NCBI GenBank assembly: GCA_026005095.1
Contig: BPKK01000001.1
Coordinates: 124,001-188,000, forward strand
Direction of reading: 5' to 3'
DNA from: Silanimonas sp.
GTDB taxonomy: Bacteria; Pseudomonadota; Gammaproteobacteria; Xanthomonadales; Xanthomonadaceae
Length of the DNA stretch: 64,000 nt
Part shown: piece by piece, positions 55,225 through 64,000 of the stretch
Layout: every line of letters starts with the position of its first letter
Position numbering within the stretch: position 1 is the stretch's first letter
Notes under the pieces: model-generated
The model's input: only the letters and a program-made list of their open reading frames with translations
Database searches by the model: none
Told to the model about the DNA's origin: nothing
Translations under genes and position numbers: made by a program

Positions 55225-55347
55225 TCGGCTCTCCGAACTTCGCTAGACGTGAGGTTGCGGGAAGGCCAGAACCGGCCGCCGCGGCAGAGCGGAAGTGTAG
55301 CCGAACGCCTGTTTGGCGGACAACGCCGCCTGCCCGTGCCCAAAGCC

Positions 55348-56316
55348 TCAGGGCACGGCCCCGGTGGCAGCACCCGCGGCCCCGCCGCCTGCGGCCAGGG
55401 CCTCGCGGTAACGGGCGTGAAGGGTGGCCACGCGGGAGACATAGAGCTGGGTTTCCTGGAAGGGCGGCACGCCGCCGTGGCGATCGACATTGCCCTCGCC
55501 GGCGTTGTAGCCAGCGGCCGCGAGGGTGATGTCGTTGCCGTAGCGATCGAGCAGCCAGCGCAGGTACTGCACGCCGCCGCGGATGTTCTGCGCCGGATCG
55601 AAGGGGTCCTGCACGCCGAAACGCTGCGCCGTGGCCGGGATGAGCTGCATGAGCCCCTGCGCCCCCTTGTGCGAGAGGGCGTTGGGGTTGAAGGCCGACT
55701 CGGCATGCATCACCGCCCGCACCAGAGCTTCGTCGACGCCATGCTGGCGTGCCGCAGCGCGGATCTCCTCGGCATAGGCGGTGGTGTTGAGCCTGACCGT
55801 GCTGAAATCCACGCCGGGCAGCGCGGCACAGGCATAGCAGGTTTCGATGTAGGTGAAGAGTGTGCGTACTGGCGCGCCGGCGTTCCGTGGCCGGACGTTG
55901 GTGTAGTGGGTGACGCCATCCTTCACATAGGTGTAGACCGCCCCCCGGGTGACTCGCGCGCCCTTCACCGCCGGGGCGGCCGGAGGCGGGGCATCGCCCG
56001 GCAGGCTCAGGAACTCGACGCGCCGCCCCGGCGCGGCCATGGAGGCGCTGCCGGGCGCGCCCCCCACCGGTGGCGCAGACGCTGCGGAGACAGGCGCAGG
56101 CGTGGGCGGCGGGGCCGGGCGGACCGCCGGCCGCGGATCGGGCCGGTACTGCGCGGCCACCGTGCACTGCATGCCCGGCAGGCGCTTGCTACCGTAGTGC
56201 GAGATGCCATCGGCACCGACACAGCGGTACAGGGTGCCGGCCAGGGCCGGACCGAGGCCGAGCAGGGCCAGGACAGCGAGGGTCGGGCGCAGGAAGGTGG
56301 CGGGGGCGGTCCGCAT
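55348..56316 (-). CDS. Lytic transglycosylase with N-terminal DUF4124
   Basis: The 322-residue secreted protein cleaves peptidoglycan glycan strands. After a signal peptide ([18 protein letters not shown]) comes a DUF4124-like segment ([19 protein letters not shown]), a Pro/Ala linker (about 60-130), a second short beta region ([13 protein letters not shown]), and an SLT domain with catalytic Glu in [27 protein letters not shown] and the GYNAGEG motif. The Gly/Ala tail is low complexity. I start at 56316 (first Met before the signal peptide); the track ORF extends far upstream over miaB. It is divergent from miaB. Confidence 0.92.
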   Translation of the reverse strand: MRTAPATFLRPTLAVLALLGLGPALAGTLYRCVGADGISHYGSKRLPGMQCTVAAQYRPDPRPAVRPAPPPTPAPVSAASAPPVGGAPGSASMAAPGRRVEFLSLPGDAPPPAAPAVKGARVTRGAVYTYVKDGVTHYTNVRPRNAGAPVRTLFTYIETCYACAALPGVDFSTVRLNTTAYAEEIRAAARQHGVDEALVRAVMHAESAFNPNALSHKGAQGLMQLIPATAQRFGVQDPFDPAQNIRGGVQYLRWLLDRYGNDITLAAAGYNAGEGNVDRHGGVPPFQETQLYVSRVATLHARYREALAAGGGAAGAATGAVP

Positions 56317-56446
56317 GGCGCGCAGTGTCCCCTCACCCCGCCCGCCTGCCAAGCCCCGCGGCGGCGCGGACAGGCCATGTTCGGGCCACGGGCGGCGCCG
56401 GGGCGTACAATCGCGCCCCCACCCACCGGAACGGAATAAGCGCCGT

Positions 56447-57790
56447 ATGCCCGGCAAGCTCTTCATCAAGACCCACGGCTGCCAAATGAACGAGTACGAC
56501 TCGGCCAGGATGGCCGACGTGCTCGCCGCCGAACACGGCCTGGAACTCACCAACGACGAGGCCGAAGCTGATGTCATCCTCGTCAATACCTGCTCGATCC
56601 GCGAGAAGGCGCAGGAAAAGGTGTTCTCCCAGCTCGGCCGCTGGCGCGAGCTGAAGAAGGCCAATCCGAAGCTCGTGATCGGCGTGGGCGGCTGCGTGGC
56701 CTCGCAGGAGGGCGAGGCGATCATCAAGCGCGCTCCCTTCGTCGATCTCGTGTTCGGCCCGCAGACCCTGCACCGCCTGCCGGCTCTGATCGAGGCCCGG
56801 CGCGAGAGCGGGCGGCCGCAGGTGGACATCTCCTTCCCGGAGATCGAGAAGTTCGACCGGCTGCCGGAGCCGCGTGCCGAAGGCCCCACGGCCTTCGTCT
56901 CGATCATGGAGGGCTGCAGCAAGTACTGCAGTTTCTGCGTGGTGCCCTACACCCGCGGCGAGGAGGTGAGCCGTCCCTTCGAGGACGTGCTGGTGGAAGT
57001 GGCCCAGCTCGCCGAACAGGGCGTGCGCGAGGTGACCCTGCTCGGGCAGAACGTGAATGCCTACCGGGGCGCCACCGAGGACGGCGGCACGGCCGATCTC
57101 GCGGATCTCATCCGCGCCATCGCCGAGTTCGAGGGCATCGGCCGCATCCGCTTCACCACCTCACATCCGCTGGAGTTCACCGACTCGCTGGTGGAGGCCT
57201 ACCGCGACGTGCCGAAGCTCGCCTCCTTCCTGCACCTGCCGGTACAGTCGGGCTCGGATCGCATCCTGGCGGCGATGAAGCGCAACCACACGGTGCTGGA
57301 GTTCAAGGCCAAGATCCGCAGGCTGCGCGAGGCCCGGCCGAACATCTGCATCAGCTCCGATTTCATCGTCGGTTTTCCTGGCGAGACCGACCGCGACTTC
57401 GAGCAGACCATGAAGCTGATCGAGGAGGTGGGCTTCGACCAGAGCTTCAGCTTCATCTACTCCAGGCGCCCGGGCACGCCGGCGGCCAGCCTGCCGGACG
57501 ACACGCCCGCCGAAGTGAAGAGCGCCCGGCTTTCGCGGCTGCAGGCCGCGATCACTGCCAATGCGCGTCGTATCTCCGAGGCCATGGTGGGCACGGTGCA
57601 AACGGTGCTGGTGGAAGGTCCTTCGAAGAAGAACCCGGAGGAAGTGACCGGGCGCACCGAGAACATGCGCTTCGTGAACTTCCCTGCCCCGCCGCGGGTG
57701 ATCGGGCAGTTCGTCCAAGTCGAGATCACCGAGGCGCTGAGTAACTCGCTGCGCGGCCGCATCCTCACCCGCGAGACGGTGGCGGCCTGA
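56447..57790 (+). CDS. miaB: tRNA-2-methylthio-N6-dimethylallyladenosine synthase MiaB
   Basis: MiaB adds a methylthio group to isopentenyladenosine at position 37 of tRNAs reading UNN codons. The 447-residue radical-SAM enzyme has an N-terminal MTTase domain whose Cys residues ([30 protein letters not shown]) hold the auxiliary cluster, the radical-SAM CSKYCSFC loop, and a C-terminal TRAM domain. TACAAT (56406-56411) could be the -10. Its stop overlaps the ybeZ start (TGATG), beginning the conserved miaB-ybeZ-ybeY-corC run. Confidence 0.97.
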   Translation: MPGKLFIKTHGCQMNEYDSARMADVLAAEHGLELTNDEAEADVILVNTCSIREKAQEKVFSQLGRWRELKKANPKLVIGVGGCVASQEGEAIIKRAPFVDLVFGPQTLHRLPALIEARRESGRPQVDISFPEIEKFDRLPEPRAEGPTAFVSIMEGCSKYCSFCVVPYTRGEEVSRPFEDVLVEVAQLAEQGVREVTLLGQNVNAYRGATEDGGTADLADLIRAIAEFEGIGRIRFTTSHPLEFTDSLVEAYRDVPKLASFLHLPVQSGSDRILAAMKRNHTVLEFKAKIRRLREARPNICISSDFIVGFPGETDRDFEQTMKLIEEVGFDQSFSFIYSRRPGTPAASLPDDTPAEVKSARLSRLQAAITANARRISEAMVGTVQTVLVEGPSKKNPEEVTGRTENMRFVNFPAPPRVIGQFVQVEITEALSNSLRGRILTRETVAA

Positions 57791-58794
57791 TGCCTCCGGC
57801 GATGGCGGAAGGCGCGGCGATGGGCAGTGGCATGCGGCGCGATTTCACCCTGGAGCCTGCCGATGGCGAGCGCCTGGCGAACCTCGCCGGGCCGCTGGAT
57901 GCCCACCTGCGGCAGATCGAGCTGCGGCTCGGGGTCAGGATCGCCAACCGCGGCGGCGTGTTCCGTATCGACGGCCCGGAAAAAGCCACGGCCGTGGCGG
58001 AACGCCTGCTGCGTCAGCTCTGGCGGGATGCCGAGACCGAGGTGCTGACGCCGGAGGCCGTGCACCTGCGACTCGGCGCCGACGACGAGACGGCGCAGGA
58101 ACGCGACCTCGGCTTCGCCCCGCAGGACGTGGCGATCAAGGTGAAGCGCGGCACCATCCGCGGCCGCGGCGCCAACCAGGCGGCCTACCTGCACGCCATC
58201 GCCACCCACGACATCAACTTCGGCATCGGCCCGGCCGGCACCGGAAAGACCTACCTCGCCGTGGCCAGCGCGGTGGAGGCCCTCAACGAATCGCGGGTGC
58301 AGCGCATCCTGCTGGTGCGCCCAGCAGTGGAGGCGGGCGAGAAGCTCGGCTTCCTGCCCGGCGATCTTTCGCAGAAAGTCGACCCTTACCTGCGCCCGCT
58401 CTACGACGCCCTTTACGAGATGCTGGGCGTGGAGAAGGTGACGCGACTGCTGGAACGCAACGTGATCGAGGTGGCGCCACTCGCCTACATGCGCGGCCGC
58501 ACGCTCAACGATGCCTTCGTGATCCTCGACGAGGCGCAGAACACCACGGTCGAGCAGATGAAGATGTTCCTGACCCGCATCGGTTTTGGCACCACCGCGG
58601 TGATCACTGGCGATCTTTCCCAGATCGACCTGCCGCGCCAGCAGAAGAGCGGTCTCAAGGACGCCGTGGAAGTGCTGCGCGGGGTGGAGGGCATCAGCTT
58701 CAGCTTCTTCGAGGCCAGGGACGTGGTGCGTCACCCGCTGGTGGCGAAGATCGTGCGCGCCTACGACCGCCGCGACGGCGGTGATACTGCTTGA
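57790..58794 (+). CDS. ybeZ: PhoH-like ATPase YbeZ
   Basis: The 334-residue cytosolic P-loop ATPase has Walker [12 protein letters not shown] and Walker [10 protein letters not shown], and the PhoH signature [18 protein letters not shown]. An N-terminal KH-like region (about 30-90) suits RNA binding. YbeZ works with YbeY in rRNA processing and ribosome quality control. The ATG overlaps the miaB stop; a later Met ([11 protein letters not shown]) could be the true start. It leads directly into ybeY. Confidence 0.95.
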   Translation: MPPAMAEGAAMGSGMRRDFTLEPADGERLANLAGPLDAHLRQIELRLGVRIANRGGVFRIDGPEKATAVAERLLRQLWRDAETEVLTPEAVHLRLGADDETAQERDLGFAPQDVAIKVKRGTIRGRGANQAAYLHAIATHDINFGIGPAGTGKTYLAVASAVEALNESRVQRILLVRPAVEAGEKLGFLPGDLSQKVDPYLRPLYDALYEMLGVEKVTRLLERNVIEVAPLAYMRGRTLNDAFVILDEAQNTTVEQMKMFLTRIGFGTTAVITGDLSQIDLPRQQKSGLKDAVEVLRGVEGISFSFFEARDVVRHPLVAKIVRAYDRRDGGDTA

Positions 58795-58799
58795 GCGCA

Positions 58800-59258
58800 A
58801 TGGCAGAACCTACGGTGAGCGTGAGCTATGGCCTGCCGCGCCGGGGGCTGCCCGCGCCCGTCAGTGTGCGCCGCTGGGTGGCCGCAGCTCTCGCCGGACG
58901 GCGCGCCCGGGCCGAAGTCTCGGTGCGGTTCGTCGATTCGCCCGAGGGGCGTGCACTCAACCGCACTTACCGCGGCAAGGATTACGCCACCAACGTACTG
59001 AGCTTCCCGGTCGAGCTGCCGCCGGGCGTGCGCTCGCCTCTGCTCGGCGATCTCGTGGTCTGCGCGCCAGTGGTGGCGATGGAAGCACTGGCCCAGGGCA
59101 AGCCGCTTGCCCATCACTATGCCCACCTCGTGGTGCACGGCTGTCTGCACCTGCTCGGCATGGACCACCAGGACGAGGCCGAGGCCGAGGCAATGGAAGC
59201 CCGCGAGCGGCGCATCCTCGCCCGGCTCGGCATCCCCGACCCCTATGCCGGGCGCTGA
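58800..59258 (+). CDS. ybeY: Endoribonuclease YbeY
   Basis: YbeY is a zinc-dependent RNase that helps 16S rRNA 3'-end maturation and degrades defective ribosomes. The 152-residue product has the hallmark metal motif [15 protein letters not shown] and the substrate segment [18 protein letters not shown] start at ATG 58800, five nt after the ybeZ stop; the track uses an upstream TTG (58791) that would overlap it. Length is in the usual range. Part of the miaB-ybeZ-ybeY-corC group. Confidence 0.95.
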   Translation: MAEPTVSVSYGLPRRGLPAPVSVRRWVAAALAGRRARAEVSVRFVDSPEGRALNRTYRGKDYATNVLSFPVELPPGVRSPLLGDLVVCAPVVAMEALAQGKPLAHHYAHLVVHGCLHLLGMDHQDEAEAEAMEARERRILARLGIPDPYAGR

Positions 59259-59364
59259 ACCGGCCGGCGCCACGGCGCGGACCGGGCCTCGACCGGAAGT
59301 GTCACGGGGCTTGGGCTACACTCCGCGGCCTGCGCCCTCCGTCGAGGGCATCCGTTTGGTCTGA

Positions 59365-60231
59365 ATGTCTGAGGACGATTCCAGTCCCCTGCCCGAGAAG
59401 CGCTCCTGGCTCGAACGCCTGTCGCATGCCTTCTCGGGTGAACCCCGCAACCGCGAGGACCTCATCGAGATCCTGCGCGATGCCCGCCGCAACGGCATCA
59501 TCGAGAACGACACTCTGGGCATGCTCGAGGGCGCGCTCGCCGTATCGGCCATGACCGTGGCCGACGTGATGGTGCCGCGGGCGCAGATGGTCTCGCTGCC
59601 CGCCGACCTGTGCCTGCTCGACCTGATGCGGCAGGTGGTGGAGAGTGGGCACTCGCGCTTCCCCGTGCATGGCAATGATCGCGACGACATCCTCGGTATC
59701 CTGCTGGCGAAGGACTTGCTGCGCGGCATCGTCGAGGACAATGCCGTGCAGGACGTGCGCGAACTGCTGCGCCCTGCCCTGCTGGTGTCGGAGGGCAAGC
59801 GCCTCGACGTGCTGCTGCGCGAGTTCCGCGCCTCGCGCAACCACATGGCCATCGTGGTGGACGAGCACGGCGGCGTGACCGGCCTCGTCACCATCGAGGA
59901 CGTGCTGGAGCAGATCGTCGGCGACATCGACGACGAGCATGACGAGGCTGAGCCGGAGGGCGCCGGGATCGCGGTGGCCGGTGACGGCAGCTGGGTGGTG
60001 GAGGCGGTGACGCCGATCGAGGAGTTCAACGAACGCTTCGCCGCCGGTCTGCCGGATGACGAGTTCGATACCGTGGGCGGCTTCGTGGTGGCCGGCATTG
60101 GCCACCTGCCCGAGCCCGGCGAGACCTTCGACGCTGCCGGTTTCCGCTTCACCGTGCTGGAGGCCGACCAGCGGCGGGTGATCCGCCTCGGGGTGCGGCC
60201 GGTGGACGCGGATGCCGATGCCGCGGCCTGA
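59365..60231 (+). CDS. corC: CorC/HlyC family CBS-domain protein YbeX
   Basis: The 288-residue cytosolic protein has an N-terminal helical region, two CBS domains (about 70-190: MVPRAQMVSL, SRFPVHG, DILGILLAKDLL, GGVTGLVTIEDVLEQIVGDI), and a C-terminal CorC_HlyC domain (about 200-285). It is linked to magnesium/cobalt efflux with CorA and to ribosome metabolism. The upstream gap of 106 nt holds TACACT (59317-59322), a possible -10, so it may be expressed separately from ybeY. A corA gene lies two genes downstream, which suits the suggested pairing. Confidence 0.93.
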   Translation: MSEDDSSPLPEKRSWLERLSHAFSGEPRNREDLIEILRDARRNGIIENDTLGMLEGALAVSAMTVADVMVPRAQMVSLPADLCLLDLMRQVVESGHSRFPVHGNDRDDILGILLAKDLLRGIVEDNAVQDVRELLRPALLVSEGKRLDVLLREFRASRNHMAIVVDEHGGVTGLVTIEDVLEQIVGDIDDEHDEAEPEGAGIAVAGDGSWVVEAVTPIEEFNERFAAGLPDDEFDTVGGFVVAGIGHLPEPGETFDAAGFRFTVLEADQRRVIRLGVRPVDADADAAA

Positions 60232-61429
60232 CGCCGCCGCCCGGCGCCTGGCGCCTTGGCTGCTGCTCATCCTCTCCCTCGCCCTGTTCGGCAGTGCGCT
60301 GGCCGCGGCGCCGCGGATCGGCGTGCTCACCATGCAGCCGGGCGAAGTGTTCTTCGAACGCTTCGGTCACAACGCGCTGGTGGTCGATCCCGGCGACGGC
60401 GGCGAGCCTGTCAGCTACAACTTCGGCTATTTCGATCCCGAGGAGCCGGATTTCCTCGCCCGCTTCGTGGCCGGCACGATGCGCTACCGGCTGGTGGCCT
60501 TGCCACTCGCCTACGATCTCTCGCTCTACGAGCGCGCCGGGCGTGGCGTTTCGGTGCAGTGGCTCGATCTCGATGCCAGCGAGGCTGCGGCGCTGGCAGC
60601 GATGCTGGAAGTGAACGCCCGGCCGGAAAACGCGGTCTACGACTACCGCTATTTCACCGACAACTGCTCGACCCGGGTGCGCGATGCGCTGGATGTCGCC
60701 ACCGGCGGCCTGCTCAAGCGCCGCCTCACCGCGAGTTCACTCGGCAACACCTACCGCGGCGAGGCAGTGCGTCTTGCCTGGCCTGATCGCTGGATGGGCC
60801 TTGGCTTCCACCTCGGGCTTTCGGCCCGCGCCGACCGCCCCCTCTCGCGCTGGGACGAAGCCTTCATCCCGATGCGGCTCGCCGATTCCCTACGCGGCCT
60901 CAGCCGCGAGGACGGGCGCCCGCTGGTGGCGGAAGAACGGGAGCTGCTGCCGCACCGCCTGCCCGCGCCGCCCGCGGAGCTGCCGCGCTGGCGCGGCGGG
61001 GCGATGCTCGGCGGGCTTGCCGCCGCCCTCGGCCTGCTCGCCCTCGGCACCCGCCGCCCGCGCCTGGCGGCAGCCCTGGCCCTGCCCTTCTGGGCGCTCT
61101 CGGGCCTTGCCGGCCTGGTGATGCTCTTCCTCTGGTTCGGCACCGGCCACGAGTTCGCCCACCGCAACGAGACCCTGTTCTTCGCCAGCCCGCTCGCCCT
61201 GCTGCTGCTGCCCGGGGCCTGGCGGGCGGCGCGCGGCCGCGAGCCGGGGAAAATCTTCCGCGCCGTCCTGCTCCTGCTGCTGGGCTCGGTGGTGCTGGGC
61301 TGCGTGCTGAAGTTCATGCCCTTCATGCGCCAGGAGAACCTGGAGTGGCTGCTGGTGCTGGTGCCCCTGCACTGGGCCTTCGCCCGCCATTTCCGTCGCC
61401 TTGCGGAGAACCGCACCCGGGCCGGATGA
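60212..61429 (+). CDS. DUF4105 (Lnb N-terminal) membrane protein
   Basis: The 405-residue product has a signal or anchor sequence (LAPWLLLILSLALFGSALA), a periplasmic DUF4105/Lnb-N domain (about 35-230: LTMQPGEVFFERFGHNALVV, YFTDNCSTRVRDAL with the conserved His and Cys of the permuted papain-like fold), and about five C-terminal helices. The family is suspected to act on lipids or glycans in the envelope. Its start overlaps the corC stop by 20 bases; an ATG two codons later (60218) is as likely. In many relatives this slot next to corC is taken by lnt, but this gene is not Lnt. Confidence 0.85.
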   Translation: MPMPRPDAAARRLAPWLLLILSLALFGSALAAAPRIGVLTMQPGEVFFERFGHNALVVDPGDGGEPVSYNFGYFDPEEPDFLARFVAGTMRYRLVALPLAYDLSLYERAGRGVSVQWLDLDASEAAALAAMLEVNARPENAVYDYRYFTDNCSTRVRDALDVATGGLLKRRLTASSLGNTYRGEAVRLAWPDRWMGLGFHLGLSARADRPLSRWDEAFIPMRLADSLRGLSREDGRPLVAEERELLPHRLPAPPAELPRWRGGAMLGGLAAALGLLALGTRRPRLAAALALPFWALSGLAGLVMLFLWFGTGHEFAHRNETLFFASPLALLLLPGAWRAARGREPGKIFRAVLLLLLGSVVLGCVLKFMPFMRQENLEWLLVLVPLHWAFARHFRRLAENRTRAG

Positions 61430-61436
61430 TGCCGGC

Positions 61437-62450
61437 ATGCGCCCGGCCGACGACGACGCCCCCTTCCCGCGCAGCGAGATGCTGCGCTCCTGTGTGCACT
61501 ACCGCGACGGCCGGCGGGTGGCCGACCTCTCGCTGGAGGCCATCTCCGAGGTGCTGGCCGTGGACGACGGCAGCTTCGTCTGGGTGGGCCTGTACGAGCC
61601 GGATGCCGCCCTGCTGGCCAAAGTGCAGGAGGAGTTCGGCTTGCATCCGCTGGCGGTGGAAGACGCCCTGAAGGCGCACCAGCGCCCCAAGGTGGAAGCC
61701 TATGGCGATGCGCTGTTCATCGTGCTGCACACCGCCCAGGCCAGCGAGACGCTGGAGATCGGCTTTGGCGAGACCCATGTGTTCTTCGGCCCGCGCTATC
61801 TGGTGACGGTGCGCCACGGGCCCTCGCTTCCCTATGCCGCCGCCCGCGAGCGCTGCGAGCAGCAGCCCGCCCTGCTCGCCCTCGGCCCCGGCTTCGGCCT
61901 GTACGCCGTGCTCGACCAGGTGGTGGACCATTATTTCCCGATGGTCGAGCAGTACCGCCGCGAGCTCGAACGCATCGAGGCCGAGCTATTCGATGGCCAC
62001 TTCAAGCGCGAGACGGTACGCCGGCTCTACGACCTCAAGCGCGACGTGACGCGGATGCGTCTCGCGGTCTCGCCGCTCGGCGACGTGCTGGGACAACTGG
62101 CCAGGCTCTACCCAAGCCTCGTCCGGCCGGAGCTGAAGGTCTACCTGCGCGACGTGAACGACCACGTGCTGCGCGTCACCGAGGCCACCGATACCCTGCG
62201 CGAGATGTTGAGCGCCGCCATGTCGGTGAACCTCGCCCTAGTGGCCGCCGAGCAGGGCGAGGTGGTGAAGCGACTGGCCGGATGGGCGGCGCTGCTGGCC
62301 GTGCCCACCCTGTTCGCCAGCTGGTATGGCATGAACTTCGAATTCATGCCCGAGTTCAAGGAGCGCTACGGCTACCCCGTGCTCATCGGGGTGCTAGTGG
62401 TGGTCTGCGGCCTGCTCTACTGGAAGCTCAAGAAGGCCCGCTGGCTCTGA
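61437..62450 (+). CDS. corA: CorA family magnesium/cobalt transporter
   Basis: The 337-residue inner-membrane channel imports Mg2+. A large N-terminal cytosolic domain and long stalk helix (about 1-275) lead to two membrane helices near the C-terminus with the selectivity motif YGMNFEFMPE between them. The protein ends in a Lys-rich tail (LKKARW). I start at the ATG 61437 rather than 61401 because 61401 lies within the DUF4105 gene. It follows that gene by 7 nt and so may be co-transcribed with corC and DUF4105. Confidence 0.94.
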   Translation: MRPADDDAPFPRSEMLRSCVHYRDGRRVADLSLEAISEVLAVDDGSFVWVGLYEPDAALLAKVQEEFGLHPLAVEDALKAHQRPKVEAYGDALFIVLHTAQASETLEIGFGETHVFFGPRYLVTVRHGPSLPYAAARERCEQQPALLALGPGFGLYAVLDQVVDHYFPMVEQYRRELERIEAELFDGHFKRETVRRLYDLKRDVTRMRLAVSPLGDVLGQLARLYPSLVRPELKVYLRDVNDHVLRVTEATDTLREMLSAAMSVNLALVAAEQGEVVKRLAGWAALLAVPTLFASWYGMNFEFMPEFKERYGYPVLIGVLVVVCGLLYWKLKKARWL

Positions 62451-62469
62451 GGCCTGCGGGCCGGCGCCT

Positions 62470-63021
62470 TCAGAGCATGCCGGTCTCGAGTTTCGCCGCC
62501 TCGCTCATCATCGACTGGTTCCACGGCGGATCGAACACCAGCTCGACGTCGGCCTCGGCGATGGTGGGAATACGCTCGACCTTGCTGCGCACATCGTCCA
62601 CCAGGATGTCGCCCATGCCACAGGCCGGGGCGGTGAGGGTCATGCGGATCGCCACACGGCGCGCCCCGTCCTCGCGGCGGCCGAGTTCCACCGAGTAGAC
62701 GAGGCCGAGCTCGACGATGTTCACCGGGATCTCGGGGTCGAAGCAGGTACGCAGCTGCGACCAGACGAGCTTCTCCACCTCCTCGTCGCTGGCGTCCTCG
62801 GCCAGCGCGATGGCTTCCGGCGGCTCCTTGCCGAGGGCATCGGCATCCTCGCCGGCGATGCGGAACAGATTGCCCTCCACGAACACGGTGAAGGAGCCGC
62901 CGAGCGCCTGGGTGATGTAGCCGACACTGCCGGCCGGCAGGGTCACGCGCTCGCCCTGCGGCACCAGCACGGCAGCGCAGTCGCGGGAGAAGCTGACGGG
63001 TTCGCTGGAGCGGCTGTACAT
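62470..63021 (-). CDS. sufT: Fe-S cluster maturation protein SufT (MIP18/DUF59 family)
   Basis: The 183-residue product has an N-terminal SufT-specific region (VLVPQGERVTLPAGSVGYITQALGGSFTV) and a MIP18/DUF59 domain (about 85-175: LRTCFDPEIPVNIVELGLVYSV ... LTAPACGMGDILVDDVRSKV), which has the conserved DPE and the reactive Cys. SufT helps load iron-sulfur clusters onto enzymes such as aconitase and lipoyl synthase. No other suf gene is nearby. It is convergent with corA at 19 nt. Confidence 0.92.
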   Translation of the reverse strand: MYSRSSEPVSFSRDCAAVLVPQGERVTLPAGSVGYITQALGGSFTVFVEGNLFRIAGEDADALGKEPPEAIALAEDASDEEVEKLVWSQLRTCFDPEIPVNIVELGLVYSVELGRREDGARRVAIRMTLTAPACGMGDILVDDVRSKVERIPTIAEADVELVFDPPWNQSMMSEAAKLETGML

Positions 63022-63161
63022 CGGGCGGAATCAGGACCAAATCAGCCCGAATTGTAGCCGCTGGCCGGGCGAGCCGGAATGACGGCGCCGTCCCCGTCCG
63101 GAACGGCCCACGGCATGGCGGCAGGCCGACGCCGGGGCCGGCCGTTCCGCGGGCCGGAGGC

Positions 63162-64000
63162 TCACCGCGGCGGCGCGACCTCCTGCAGCGACCAGCCCGC
63201 CTCGCCACGCTCGACCCGGAAACGCCGCTCCTGCACCTGCTCCCGCCAGGCCCCGGGGCGCTCGTACAGGCACTCGCCGGCGAGGCGCTCGTCGAATTCG
63301 AGGAAGCGGACCTCCATGGCCTCGCTCCCGAGCATGACCAGCGAGACGCCGTGGCGGCGGGTCTGGGCATAGCGCAGGCCGGGATAGCCGGCGATCAGCA
63401 GGGCATCGAGGGCCTCGACCAGGCGCCGGCCCGCCGCCCGGGTGGCCGCATCGCCATCGACATTCCTGCCGAGGATGCTGCCGAGCGTGGTGGAGGACAC
63501 GGCCGGGGTGGTGAACTCCACCACCCTCGCCGCGTGCTGGCTGGCGAAGCCGGCGTGGATGTCGCCGGAGAGCAGCAGGGCGCCATGGCGGTCGAACGCT
63601 TCGAACCAGGCTGCGCGCTCCACCGGGAAGGCATCCCAGTGGTCGACGTTGAGCAGCACCTCGTGGGCCCAGGCCGGCGGTGATGCGAGTTCGGGCCGGC
63701 GCAGGTCGAGCTGCAATGGGGTGAAGGACACCGAGCTCGCCACGATGCGCCAGTCTGCACCGGCATGGCGCTCCAGCGCTCCTTGTAGCCACCGGGCCTG
63801 CGCTTCGCCGAGGGCGCTCGGCGTCTCCGCCGCCCTGAGCCGTGCCAGCAGCCGGTAGGTCGGGGCGATGACGAAATAGCGGCTGCCCACGGCGTCGAAC
63901 AGCCGGCTTTTACCGAGCGCCGCCCAGCTCAGGCCGCGCGGCAGGTCGGGGCGGGCTTCGATCGGGCCGGCCTTCAGGAAGAAGGGGGCGGCGGCATCGT
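63162..64000 (-). CDS. PhoD-like alkaline phosphatase, C-terminal part (cut by window edge)
   Basis: The frame is open from 63162 to the right edge (279 residues seen; the listed ORF starts at an internal GTG). It has LLSGDIHAGFASQHA, the PhoD-family motif with the metal-binding Asp and His, followed by VEFTTPAVSSTT. PhoD enzymes are secreted phosphodi/monoesterases using calcium and iron. The N-terminus with the signal and other metal ligands lies outside the window. It may belong to the phosphate-starvation response together with the Pho-box-controlled receptor at 40.4 kb, but its promoter is not visible. Confidence 0.8.
   Translation of the reverse strand, partial: DAAAPFFLKAGPIEARPDLPRGLSWAALGKSRLFDAVGSRYFVIAPTYRLLARLRAAETPSALGEAQARWLQGALERHAGADWRIVASSVSFTPLQLDLRRPELASPPAWAHEVLLNVDHWDAFPVERAAWFEAFDRHGALLLSGDIHAGFASQHAARVVEFTTPAVSSTTLGSILGRNVDGDAATRAAGRRLVEALDALLIAGYPGLRYAQTRRHGVSLVMLGSEAMEVRFLEFDERLAGECLYERPGAWREQVQERRFRVERGEAGWSLQEVAPPR

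Overview
The window is about 64 kb of GC-rich (roughly two-thirds G+C) bacterial chromosome, densely packed with short intergenic gaps and many ATGA/TGATG overlaps. The gene content suggests a gammaproteobacterium, most likely of the Xanthomonadales/Lysobacterales: a cytochrome bc1 operon next to sspA-sspB, miaB-phoH-ybeY-corC, GluQ-RS, SlyD, HtpX, PpnN, SelO, E. coli-type MurB, class 2 PyrD, an Oar-like TonB receptor and a fimU-pilV-pilW-pilX-pilY1-pilE minor-pilin operon. I see no phage, insertion sequence, CRISPR array or replication origin. The lineage is inferred from gene content only.

Layout. 0-9.3 kb: a cut-off class I fumarase, two cold-shock proteins, Fpr, glutathione peroxidase, a TonB-dependent receptor, SlyD, and a four-gene cluster coding for a CopL-like Cys-rich protein, a barrel-like envelope protein, a MerP-like periplasmic protein and a MerT-like membrane protein; then RluF. 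9.4-20 kb: an S9 peptidase, an acyltransferase, a frameshifted selO, a GGDEF protein, HtpX, GluQ-RS, PhaR, an FGE-like lipoprotein and a frameshifted rnd. 21-31.6 kb: tRNA-Ala(CGC), a solute-binding protein (frameshifted), a TorF-like porin, tRNA-Arg(CCT), an ALDH7-type dehydrogenase, pyrD-murB-EamA, an M13 peptidase (frameshifted), an isolated pseudopilin and tRNA-Asn(GTT). 31.7-43.8 kb: the minor-pilin operon, PpnN and an Oar-like receptor preceded by two PhoB-type boxes. 43.9-52.5 kb: MarC, a degenerate SDR coupled to Grx4, sodB coupled to an Fe(III)-type ABC ATPase, purE-purK, Trm112-like, nadC, an FHA protein, DUF3301 and sspA-sspB. 52.6-64 kb: petA-petB-petC, a lytic transglycosylase, miaB-ybeZ-ybeY-corC, DUF4105, CorA, SufT and a cut-off PhoD-like phosphatase.

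How the genes work together. Respiration and redox balance are served by fumarase, bc1, Fpr, SodB, Gpx and Grx4; nucleotide supply by PurE/K, PyrD and PpnN; RNA and ribosome quality control by MiaB, YbeY, PhoH, RluF, GluQ-RS and RNase D; the envelope by MurB, the transglycosylase, HtpX, porins, receptors and type IV pili.

Most notable points: (i) two adjacent Pho-box-like elements upstream of the Oar-like receptor, which suggest control by phosphate starvation; (ii) the MerP/MerT/CopL-like cluster with no mercuric reductase in view; (iii) an SDR that has lost its catalytic Ser and Lys; (iv) at least ten single-base indels in five genes between 12.8 and 30.1 kb, which look more like assembly errors than real gene decay.
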